Source: Helicoverpa zea (Eukaryota > Arthropoda > Insecta > Lepidoptera > Noctuidae). From it: a stretch of DNA of 64,000 bases. Below, in pieces: positions 38,681 to 51,100 of this stretch (the stretch's first letter is position 1; each line of letters opens with the position of its first letter). Below the pieces are notes generated by a model. It was given only the letters and a program-made list of their open reading frames with translations. It ran no database searches and was not told the DNA's origin. The DNA is taken from the NCBI RefSeq assembly GCF_022581195.2, contig NC_061459.1, positions 8,494,001 to 8,558,000 of the forward strand. Reading direction: 5' to 3'. The position numbers and the translations under genes were made by a program.

Positions 38681-39025
38681 CACTTTTACTGGTGCGTGTG
38701 GCTGTGTGCAAGCGCGGTGGTTGTGCGGAGGTGCCGGTGTGGTTCGGTGCGCGGACGCATGGGGCCAGGCGGGCGGCGCCGGCGCGGGCGGGGGCGGACC
38801 TGTTCGGGCAACGGTGTCGCGGGCACCGCACACTAGCTCTCAGTCCTTTCGCAGCGGCCAACGGTACCACATGTGCCGCTAACTTCTACGCACAAAATAA
38901 ACATCAACAACGCGAGGAAACTTAACGTGCAGTGTGATACGATGCTGATCTGTGAATTTTAAAAGACCAAGTGACATAGACGAACAGAAGGATCGAGTGT
39001 ATGTAGTGTTGAATAGCGCCCGAAG
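38680..39025 (+). promoter_or_regulatory. Candidate promoter and 5' UTR of long ovo transcript
   Basis: A strongly GC-rich islet (about 38690-38860) stands out from its surroundings directly upstream of the ovo start codon. It contains TCAGTC at 38840-38845, matching the arthropod initiator, with no TATA box 25-30 bp before it. Transcription from there would give a 5' UTR of roughly 185 nt. Assignment rests on composition and position only; an upstream untranslated exon is equally possible. Confidence 0.35.
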
Positions 39026-39188
39026 ATGCCGAAAATCTTCCTGATCAAGAAGCGGCTGCATGAGCAGCAACTGGGGTTGCAGGAGGGGCTGGAATTGCTC
39101 GCTAGCAAGGCCGATCCACTCTGCCCCGGCTCCCCGCTTGATGATGGCCCCATTGCCCTCCTCTCCAAGAAGGATAAGGATTGTATCG
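39026..39188 (+). CDS. ovo: ovo coding exon 1: conserved N-terminal repressor/degron segment
   Basis: Encodes 54 residues plus one base, from ATG in the context GAAGATGCC to a GTAAGT donor. It starts MPKIFLIKKRLHEQQLGLQE. In Drosophila the first ~31 residues of Shavenbaby are needed for Pri (tarsal-less) peptide-dependent recognition by the ubiquitin ligase Ubr3. That step triggers proteasomal trimming, which turns the repressor into an activator. Vertebrate OVOL proteins share the MPxxFLVK-type start. Its presence here predicts that the long, Pri-responsive form exists in this insect; that is inference from family knowledge. Confidence 0.88.
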
Positions 39189-42100
39189 GTAAGTATCCAG
39201 GATTACTGGCTCCTGTTATATTCACCTCATCTTAATTTCTTTTAGTTTTATTTTTGTCTATCATCATAACAACAATGCAGTCTTCTATTTTCTTTATGTA
39301 GATATTGTCATTTTGTCATCATTCTTTCTTTCACCCAACCTTGAATTCTTCTATAACTTCATAATTCATTATTACACTTTCCTCATCGTAAACACCATTT
39401 TCATTAGTTTCACATTTATCCAAGTCGTCATCATTGTCGTTCTGATGTAGCTTTTATTTTTATTTATCATTTCCTTCTTAACGGCCACTTGCTTGCCCAA
39501 AAAAAAGATACTCACTTGAACAGAATCCAGTTCTCGGCTCCGCTGCGCTAACAAATGTCTACCTGCGATCATTTGTGTGTCTTGCGTGATCCTAATCTAT
39601 CGTTGGTTCTGTCAAATTGAGAGACATGCTTTTCTTCTGCTTGAATGTTATTCTAGGAAGAACTCTTTGAGTATGTGACAAAAATGTTAAGAATTTTTTG
39701 GAGATAGTTAGTTATATGGTTAGCTATCGTAAATTCCTTAATCGTTTTTTACGTTAACTTTTGTTCATTTTTCTTAGCTGTTCTAAAGTAACAAGTTTTA
39801 GCATATTTTGATAACAAAAACATAATCGACAGGTCGGCATCGTCACTGCACATTTTAACGGTCTCAGGTAGTTACCAAGCGTGAATCACTGATATAACTG
39901 TCGTGTTTTGCGTTTTTTCCCCGAATTGTTTACTCTCATAGATGTGCTAAAACATAGCTAGATGTTTCCTTCTAAAATCGAATGTTATCTTTTTATTCTG
40001 AATGGATTTATGACGATACTTGATGAATCCTTTTGCCTACTACTGATCTTATCTTAGGTATTGGCGTCTGTGACTTGAATCCAAAGTAACCACAGGCTAC
40101 TTGAATAGGTTATTCGAATCAGTACTTTGTTTGGAACCGTTCCAGGGAAATGAGAATTGAAGCTAGACAGCACTTTGTCCTCTATATGTTTTCGTTTCCA
40201 TAATTGTGTTAGCGGACTTAATTTATGGCACAACTATTCCCAAAGCCATTAAAGTCATTCCGGACAACTTTATTCTCGTCCTTTTTTCACGAACGCCGAC
40301 TTCTTTAACGTCTGCTGTCTTTCTAAATGAAATTTATGGTTTGATTAAAGGTTAAACTGTTAATTAGGAGTATTTACCATGTTTTGTAATAAAACTTGAA
40401 GGGGAAAGACTTAAGGGCGTCAAAGTATGATGGATTCATCACTGGAAATGGTATTGTCGAAAAACTTTTTTGTATGTAATGGAGAGCTACACACGGTACG
40501 GGAATTGACCGGATGATAGGTACCGAGGTGTCAATGGTTGCGGGACAATGGCGCGACTTCCGGCCGCCAGCCATCGCCACTCGCTTTGTATTTAGGTTAG
40601 TCACCGCAATCTCGACTGTCATTTCAATATAATTAACTCGAGTGACGTATGTGTACCGTATTTGCATTAATTTTGCTCCGAGTTCAATTACCAAACGATT
40701 ACTATTGTTTTAATTTTGTTCTGTTTATTTTTTTCGGTCATTTGTATTACGTCAAGTAGACTACTTAATTCTATAACCAGACGTTTTACCGATTCGTACA
40801 TATAACTTTACTTGCATTGAACTCGATGTAACTGTAGTCGTACATTACAAATCAGCAGACGACGATAAATTACAATAAACGTTTAACATCACAGGTTACG
40901 GAATATGTTAAGCGTATAAACAACTTATTATCTAAATACAAAACAGTGAGTCAACGATCACCGTTAACCCGCATGCGGTACTTCGCAGTATAATTTCGAG
41001 TTTAAATTTAAAAATAAATTTCTAAATTACGGATAAAGCAATTACAGGTGTGTTGGCACCTGTGGGTAAAAGGGCACGGAGGAGCCCGAAGGTCACCCGA
41101 CCCCAACCTGCAGCAAAGTGCACTATAAATAAGATGGGGAGCAAGCGGCGCCGGTAGCGATAACTATTGACATTTATTCATTGCCCTCTTTACATTGGCA
41201 AATGATAAAGGGAATTGGAAATTATTGCTCAATTATTTTCTTATGTTTTTTACCAGATCGTGTGTAGCGTATTATTTTCTGGTATTTATTTAAACGCGTC
41301 TATAAATTGTATTTGTTGTGGGAAAATGGTAATAGCAAGTACTTTAAAGTGCAACAAAATGCAACTGTAGTAAAATAAATACGAAAAAATGCAGTTAATT
41401 AATCAACTTTTCTATAATGTAGAACACTAAAAAAAATATTTTTAAATGCTACGTAGCTCAAAGACGTTCAGTACAAAAGACTTCAACGAGTTGTCGGCCA
41501 ATCCCGAACCTGATAAAATGTATTTATTGGGGTCAATGTCTACAGGGGTTCTTTTATTAATTAATTTCTTGATACTAAAAGATTATATTCTCCCCCCACT
41601 CGGATACACTCCGGCCCCTGCAGCGGCTACCGTGAGAACCTTACGGTTAACTTGGCGACCTTCCGCGGTCATTAACAATGCCCGTTACCAAAAACTTGAT
41701 GAATTATGCAATTCCCACATTCATGAAACATTATAGACCAACAGTAGCAGGTATTTAATTAACGTAATATTAGCAATTTGTTCCAAAGTTGTTGAAATTT
41801 TATTGCAATTTTAATGCGATTGTAATTTTTATTAAGTTAGTAATAGTCATCGATGTTGGACGATAATAAGGTGTGACGTTACATCGGCCGTCGGTGAATA
41901 ATTAAGAATGACCCTGCGGTTTGCCGGCGTATCGTGTGCCAATCCGATCTCGGTAGAAAGACGTCAGTGTACTACGCGCCTACGCATAGTACCTACACTT
42001 AACCGTAACGTAAAGTTGATCGTTTAGTAGAAATAATCGCATTCTTACGCAACTTCGTTAAAGATGAACAACTACACTGGTCTATTAATATCTTCGTACT

Positions 42101-45100
42101 AATGACAGGCAATAAGACTAATAATAGTGTAGCTGTTTTTTGTTAACTTCGTAATAAACAAAACATATAAATAGCTATAGCAAATATAATGCAAGAATAA
42201 TTTATTATAAGAAATACTACAATATACTTTAAAAAGGTGTTCTCAATATTAAAACTTCACATGTACACCGTAATGGGATACCATAATAACATAATGAGCA
42301 AGTACATAACAAACGAACATAATACGTTTAATTAAACAGCCGCAGAATCGTGCGCATTAATTAACATATGCTAGTGACGTTCGCATTAAGGCCAAGGAGT
42401 GCGTCGAGATGCACCCAAGTGTAATCTTAAAATATATTGTTCTTAATAACAGTATTGTGGCGGAGATCACGAGTCGTATTTGTATGAATGCCAATTTGGT
42501 GCGTTTGTGTAGAACCTTTATTGAAGTAATTTTCATTAACAATTTAGTTTAGACCAAGAACTAAAATCTTGATTTAACTTGCGCTCAGACTTTTATCCGC
42601 TTGTCTAAGAATAAGGTTAGGAACATCTATTGTCACAGGATAACTGGGCACCACCCGCTGCTCCATAAATTAAAATATATATCTAGACCCTATATACAGT
42701 TGAATTGTCTCTAATCTACATCAATTTATCAGAGACACCTTAGCAATGAAGTAACAAATAGTAGTCGTATCGTCTAAAAATAGCATAGTATCAAACGCAG
42801 ACGGTCAAATCGAGCGCAATGCAGCCGACAACAAAAACAAAAGCGTATCGCGTGTTGCCATAATATATGTGAACAGTAAATCTGCATCTTTACGAGTTAC
42901 CAAAAAAGAAGAAACGTATTTCGCCATGTGGCCATGGCTATTGTATCCTTATCCATTGTACTCCAGCTACCTTTTTAAGGTTTTGCCTTTTTAAAGATTG
43001 GCGATCATAAAAAAAGCGATTACATTCAGAATAGGCGCACAAAATCTGTTCTCGGAACGACTTTAGATCGTATAATTGTTATTAATGGTGTTTCGATCGC
43101 CAGCAATGCCACTTACTCGCAAACGTTTATATTTAACTGATGTTTTTGTGACAACTCGATTGTTTTTTGCTGAATTCGAGCGTGGCCCCCTGGCCTGCTA
43201 AGGGTCAATAGACCTGCGCACATTTCTACAAGTGTGCTAGCAGTCTACACGTATTATTGTAACGTTACGGGATCTGTGCAGACTTCATATTTAAATAACC
43301 AGACTAACATCATAACCTAGACCTCTCGCGATGTCGGTCAAGGCAGGTTCCAAATAAGGCATCCTTTAAGCGCTTAAAACCTCCTTTAAGTACACTCCAA
43401 CGCATTTCTTATTTCGAAACATAAACCACGAGAATTGCCGAGTACATACTACAAGGAAATTGACTTAAAGAGTCAACATCCGACGGCTCACTAAGTGACG
43501 GTTACTCAAGGGCTTGCCATATATTTTTTTCTTTTTTTTACCAAAGATGTTGTGCACGTGAGAACTCAGTTTTTCTAGGAATGGTCTCACACATGTCCTG
43601 GCAAATATTCCATGGTGATGTGTGATGGATACGGGCGATTTTAATTGCGAAATAACCAGTTTCTACTACCTCTTGTGAAGCATCTGCTTTTCTTATGTAC
43701 TTAGTTGCAAATGGCATGCAGTTCTTATGAAAAACTTGCAGCAAGAAAGAAAATGCGGGCTCCACTAAATATGTATGGAAAATAAATTATTTATACAAGA
43801 ATACAAGGAGTCACTATTCACCAAACTTTGTTTGCAATTTTTGTTTAAAAAGTCACGAAGGACAAGTCACCGCTTTTCCTACTTAACTGACACTATGATT
43901 CATTGATAAATCTTAGAAATAGTAAGTCGTGGTGCATTAGTCATTTGCTAAGTTTTTTTAGAAGTCGACATTTAAGCAATTCCTATCTTTTTGCCGAAGA
44001 TGTGTAAACATTTCACAATAATATGTTAGAATTACACAAATATTCGGCAAATGCATAAATAATTATGTGAAATTATATTATTGCGAGTGCAATCTAACCG
44101 CAAAAACATTTTCCAAATGCATCTGTCATTAGTAGGAAGTGCGGGGTGCGGGGTGCGGGGTGGGAGCGACCACAGGCTGTGTCCAATCGCCTATATTGCG
44201 GAAACAATAAAACTCGGCGTCGATGCTCTCGAGATTGATATTATAAAATTCTACGAGAATGCCGTCTAAGATAAACCGCAAGCAGTTCTGCGATTATGCG
44301 CGCTCTTTAGATGATAACGGGAATAACTATACAGAGTAACGTTAAGAAAAATAATATAATTACAATTATTTTTATTAAAAGTTTCATAGAAGTATTCTAC
44401 TGATCACCTAATCAATCCCATTTTTGGTAATAAATTGAGCTAAACCATCAAAGCATTAGTAGGTACGTCAACACAAAATCACAGAGGAATTAACAGTCTA
44501 CAAAAACGTAACAAACAATCAAATACCTAGTACCCAAAAAATTAACTGTATTCTGTCTACAATATAAAAATACATACTAATAAACAATTGTGATGTTAAA
44601 CGGTAATTTCAACAAATACAGACGAGTGACGTAGCTTTGTCCGTCTCGTCCGAGATCAGCGCACGCGCAAACACCGTGCGAATGTGTTCTCAACCACTCG
44701 CAGTGTTGCATAGCTTAGGTAAACTGAGAGCACGTGGAATATCTTACGAACAACCATGGATCTGTGATTTTAACTGGCATTACAATCAAGAACTTAGTTC
44801 CATTTTCAAATCAACTTCAGCCATCTTTGAATTTAGAACGGTTCTTGGTTGCCTTAAAATGTATTATCCCTTCAAGTATGTTAATAATGTGGAACAAAGT
44901 ATTATGATTAAGATAATACCATATTGGTTTTGTTCCATATACCTTGTAGAACACCTGTTTCCGCGAGGAAAATGCTCCATGCGTTGAAAAGGTGATATCT
45001 CTTTTTTCCATTTACATTTAAATAACTTCGTATCGTCAGAGTGTATGCAACATAAAATCAATACTTGTCAAAAGATACGATACGGAATAATGGAGGTAGC

Positions 45101-48100
45101 GTTAAGTTTATGGTGGATAGATACGTAACGCCTGCGGGTATAGCATTTTCGATAAAACTACATTCGTCATCGAAGCATCGTCCATTTATCTCGAAACATT
45201 TACGACCACCTAGAACAACTGTCACTTTTATCGAAACTTTAAAAATATCGTGTTACTTTAAACAATCCTTTGAAACGTCACTCAAATATTACCGTGTAAC
45301 AGAAAATACATTTATTATGTAAATAGGATGCAGGAAAAATATGTCGTTAAAAATATAAGTAAAATAAATAGCGAGCGGTTAACCGCGGCTTAAATCTCGA
45401 TCGTAAGGTCATCTCCTCCATTGTTGTGTCATGCGCAATAAAAGATAATCATTTCGTGTGTTTTGGAGCAATTTGCTGTGGACCGCCCACGACCTAGTAC
45501 CCGCTACACAAATACATACTACGTACCCAAAGTGACATTTACAACATGTTTTAGGACTAAATAAACATTACACTGGTTAGATTCGCAAAACGTACAGCCA
45601 ACCCAAAACACACGCCTTCGAAATTTTTATTGGCTTATTATGTGCCTGCATAATGCCAAACATTTTAATTCAAGGATCACTTGACCTATTTAACTGTCCA
45701 AAGTTAACATCTCCTTCTGAAAGACACAGAATTTTGAAAGATCAAGACAATGTTAAGTAATACCTACATTACGAATGTATAACGTGAAGGCTGTATGTTT
45801 TGTTTTAACTGCCGACCCTTTGAAAATTTGAATAACGGTAATTGTTTAACGGATAAACCAGTAATAAAGTCGATGTTACCTCCGACAGAGGACAAACGAA
45901 AACAAGCTAACCGATCGCCTTCTTAGATACCGGATTTTTTTCTATTAGCTGGTTGAATTAGTTGACTCTAGCCTTGAACACTTCGCTAAACATATTTGGG
46001 TCATTAACCCTCGCCAAATCTGGTTGTGATTCACGCCGTGATCAAAATAATAATATAGCGTTGAACAGTTTTTGTGACCGTTCGGTCTGAGAGACAACGT
46101 ATTAGAATCGGTTTTTTGTGTATCAAAAGAAGTATTGAAAAATACACGGAAGGTTAAATAATTACATTTAGTAGGCGTACCGGGCGTAGGTAGGTAGGTA
46201 TTCGTATTAGACGGCAACAACTCACGGCTAGATAACGCATGTGCGAACGGAACAAAGGCAGTGCGGGAAAACAATCGTGTTACTTTAACTGCCTTTTCTT
46301 CCTTCTTTCAATGTCACACATAACACGTGGATGTTTATGCGAAAATATGTTGAGAGACGATCGTTAAGCAAACTCACTAGCAGCTGTTATGGATCTTAAA
46401 TTTATCAATGCTACGAGTGTTTGAGACGCCGTCGCAGTGCCTGCAGATCTTCGAGTGTGTAACGCTTACATATGGTCCGAACGGTCCACATGCGGTCGCG
46501 CCCACGATAAATAATTCAAAACAAAAAAAATGTCCTTCGGACCGACCTTTTAACCGATTCTTTACCGGGACAAGCGCGGCTCTGCTATATACCGTGTGCT
46601 ATCGGTACTTATGCTTATGGAAAAAAGGCTTCAACGGAATTTTATGTGGTCTCTGTCCGGAGCGGTTCTTCATAGTTGTCTTACGTTTTATAATGCGTTA
46701 AATGCTAACAGCGTCCGATAACCCCGGCCGCAAGGTCATACTAGTCCGCCCCGCTGCCTCGCTAGTTTTTATTAATGCCTCAGGCAAGTTTTACTGCCGC
46801 CTCTACATGTGTGCCTTTGTGTGTTCGTGCCTGTGGGCTTACTAATAATTTATCATGTTATATTTTAAATATTTTGGGCACGGCATAAAGGCCATAATCA
46901 CATGAGAATCTTTTGCACATTATAAATCATTATTCAATTGGCATTTCTGATCCCATCTTATTTGTTACCAAGCTTACAAGAAGTAAAAAGTCAACAGAAA
47001 AATTCAGCAAATAGGTACGTATGAAATTCGTGTTTTAGGGAACCTCGTAAAACGTGACAGAGACAGACAGACACAACAATTGTTTATAATAAATCAAATA
47101 ACGTCAGTTTCAAGTACCATCGAAGGTTTAGTTATTGTTACGCGTAATTGTAACAGTGTAACATAACAGTTTGAACAACCCATAATTAATCACTTTAGAA
47201 TAATATTTTGTCGATGATTAATGCGTCGATAATTACTAGGAACAAGAGTCGTAATGGTGCAAGCCGCAAAATGTGTTAAGGTTATTAATGCTTTACATAG
47301 TTACGCCGTGATTGCTTGATATCATTACAATTGTAATTTAATAAGCAGGTATGCGTTACCCAAAACATGCCTCAATAATTGTGGCCAAATACTTATAAAC
47401 GACCATGAAATCGCAATAAGGCACTCATTATGTCAAATAATTTCTTTGTTTGCAACTTGATAAACTCAATAAATAGAAGCAAAGGAAACTAACAGTCTTA
47501 GAACAAAAAGAAAAAGTGTCGTGTGCAGGAAAAACAACAGGAAACAGTTGGACGGATAAGTCAGTATAAGGTTCACCGCGAAGACCACGTTATTGCATTA
47601 CAATTCTGCTGATATACAAGGAAAAGAGCTTATGTGGTAAGCAGTACAATCATGACCAAAAATGGCTCACGCATGTTGGCTCTAAATTGTCTTAGAACAT
47701 GGCCGTTAGAGACTCGCTAATTATTGCCAAAACGCGATGCGGAGAAGGCAGCCGTTAATGGCCAAATAATGAGTGTTCGTATTCAAGGTTGAAGCACAGT
47801 GCTCCTCGACAGGAAACACAGAGTAACAGAATAGATATGGACGAGGTAATTACGGGGCCTTGACTTACCGTTTTAGAATAAAAACTGCGCTATTTAAATG
47901 TGTAACTCATATATTGTGATTCATGTTACTTTGTTTATTTTAATGGCAGCGAGACGTAGCTATTTGTTTATAACTGTCAAAGACATGTTGAAAAGGGGCT
48001 TATTAAATAAGGTGTTGACGAGGAAATCCAAAATGAGTCTCGCCAAGTGTTTCTCGAAAATATGTAAAAAAATGGCAAATGACGCATTAAGCACAAAAAC

Positions 48101-51100
48101 TGAGAGCATAATATATCAATCAACAAATATGACGTCAGCAAAAATCGCTAACGGTGATCATTTAAGTGCTGATATAACCGTGACCATGAGAGGAGACGAT
48201 GTACGGTAACGCGGACAAGCTGCTAACATATGTGTATGGAAATAACATACTAACGCGAAAATCATTGAAATGAATTTGCCAATGTATTAATTATTTAGCT
48301 GTTTGTTAACATCCGTATTTCTGGCATTTAGATAACCTCTCAATAAGTTTTGGCAGGGAACATTGCCAAAGTTAAGCGGATTTATGCGCACGCATAATAA
48401 GAAATGAATATGGATCGTTCATAGATTCACATTAAATTCTGGGAAAGGAGCCCAAAGCACACTTATTTATTATTAGGTTCATATATTTATATTATTTAAA
48501 AACCATTTCTTATTCTATTCATATGCACTGATGTAAGCAGCAGTTGCACTCGGAATACAAATCATGAAGTTAGTCTGGTTTCGAAATACCAAATGCATAG
48601 CGCGAAAATGTGATTACCTATTGCATTTTTGGTACCTTATAAAGCCAAGCTAATTAGGAACGTGAACTGAATTCTATTCAAATTTTAAAGTTCAATAGAT
48701 TGCCTTTTAATGAATATTCAATGAACAACAAATACTTCGCTAGGTATATTAGGATACCACTTTTAATTAAATATAGGTACTTCATAAAAGATCAGTCACT
48801 AAACCTGTATAATCCTACTTATACTCACAAAAAACAGTGCACGTATATGATAATTACGGTAAATTCCAAAACACCTGTATCAAAGTAAAAAGAACAAGAC
48901 TGTTTGTGCTAAATGAATTCGGCTACAGCGCGATAAACTACTAATGCTAATTAACTTAGTCATGTTTATACCTAGAAACGTATATTTCTGTAGTAGGTAA
49001 ACCGATATTTTGTTACAATTGATACTGTAACACAACCTTGTCTAGAGGGCACTGGAAATGTTACTAAGATCCTTTATATAAAGTGGACATCATTTTTCGT
49101 TCGAGACTGACTAGACATAGGTGGTACATTCATATATTAACTTGCACTACACCCACGGCCTATGAAAAGACATATGAACTACATTAAAAATAAGTTCGCT
49201 CAACTATTTTTTTATAGGCGTAAAGATGCTAATACACATTGAGACATACCTCAAACTGCTATAATGTATCTCTGTCACACATTTAAAACGTTATCATTTC
49301 CATCTTGACCATATAAAGCGTGCCGGCTACGGCATTCCACTCCATCTGCAACGAATTTTATTCCAAATTCGTGAGCTATTTCAAAGTCGCGACGTTATTT
49401 TTTACAGTGCAATATCTTTGATGTGTATTTACATTCTTGAAGAATAACATTAATCGTTAATGTTGTCCAAAACCCTTTTATGTACTAGATAGTGTCAGGT
49501 TGGCCAATTGGCCATCGCTCAAATATGTATAACCAGCTACATAGCTTATCGCAGAATTTGTTTCAACTGTTTTATTTTTCAATTTAACATTCATGCTCTC
49601 AATAATTGACGTAACCTTTAAATCGTTTTTTGTTAAATCGCTATTTAAATGCTCATTTCAACACTTCAGAATCAATAATAATCCATTATCTGTCCCATTT
49701 ACTGCTCATGCAAAACGCATGCAGTAATTGCTGTAAAGACTGCATTATAATAAATTATTCAATGTCCCTTGTAGGTCAAAGCTTGCCCGATAGCAAAGGG
49801 ACGGCTTATGGGCAGTTCTACGAAACCGACGAACGAATGAGCGTAGCGGACAAAAAGCAAACATAAAATATTTACGAGGCTTAAGTGCCGCTATAAACTT
49901 TGTCAACGCACACAGCTCAAAATATCCTTTTTCAAAATATATGCAATACAAAATTGTGGCCTATGGGCGATGAGATTCAAAATGAGAGTCCACGTTTCAC
50001 GCTCGGCCGCGCAGACGCATACAATTACAAGCTCATACAAAAAAGAGCCCCAACAATGCACAGGCATCGTCCTTGGGTCCCTAACAAAAGCCGAGAAAGG
50101 GCAAAGAAACTCGTTTGGCCCAACCTTGGGACTTTCACTGACTACCTACGCGCATTTTGCTATAATAGGGGAGTTTTTTCTGTAGTCATTTCTACTTCCT
50201 TTTAATTTTAGGATTCACTTTTATTGAAAGGCGTTGCATAACTAATTGTCTTATCAATTTAAAATTCAGTATAGGGCGTTTATTTTTACTCTCGGTGTAT
50301 TTTTACGATTAACCAAAGTAAAATGGTAGAATAAAAACCGCAGAGAAACGAAACCAAAATATTCAGTACAGACAAAATTACTAAAACAGCGGTCAATGGA
50401 TAGCAGATTTGGGTCGAGATTGATTTTTTCACTGCTGTTTGTCGTGTGCGTCAATTACAATAATGCGACAAATACATACAAAAACATATACTCACACATA
50501 CAACCACGTCAGCTTGTATGTGGAGGCGAGTATTACCGTTATGGAGGCACATACCAGTGACGTCAACGAGGCCTCATGCCTCCGACGCCACATGAATACG
50601 TTAGTCAAAAGCCGAGGACAAATAGTTACTATTTTATTATAACTCGTTTTATCTCGATTTCTTAAATAAATTGAACACCTTCATTCACAACATTACAAGT
50701 TCTTTATTGTTCAACAGTTTATTCATATCTTAAAATTTCGTAATTTATTTATAATAATTTTTTCTCTGTTCCAGAACGAGATGTGTTCGGTGAAAGCAAT
50801 GGAGCAAAAAGTGCAAGAGATAAGCGTTCAAAAGAACCCAGATTTGTATCATCGATATTGGGAGGTGATGTCCCTTATGGCAGTCACAGAGGACACGTTC
50901 TTACACAAGCAGAACGTAAACAATACTTGCCTGTCTTAGCAAAAGATAAGAAGAAGGATGACAAACCTCTGATAAAAGAAGAAAAGGATACCCTAGATAG
51001 TGATCCAGTTGTGCTACCCTCCAGGAATACTCCATCCCCGGAATCAGCACCTTCTCCTGGCATTGATAACAGTGTAACGTGCCAAAAAGTGTCAGTTATA

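Noticed and set aside
41446..41736. 96-codon plus-strand ORF in ovo intron 1
   Set aside because: No recognisable domain, no splice sites that join the ovo frame, and composition follows the intron background.
44637..44987. 116-codon ORF in ovo intron 1
   Set aside because: No known motif, and frames on the opposite strand are also open. Probably chance.
47898..48209. 103-codon ORF in ovo intron 1
   Set aside because: No signal peptide or domain I can name, no consistent splicing; AT-rich chance ORF.
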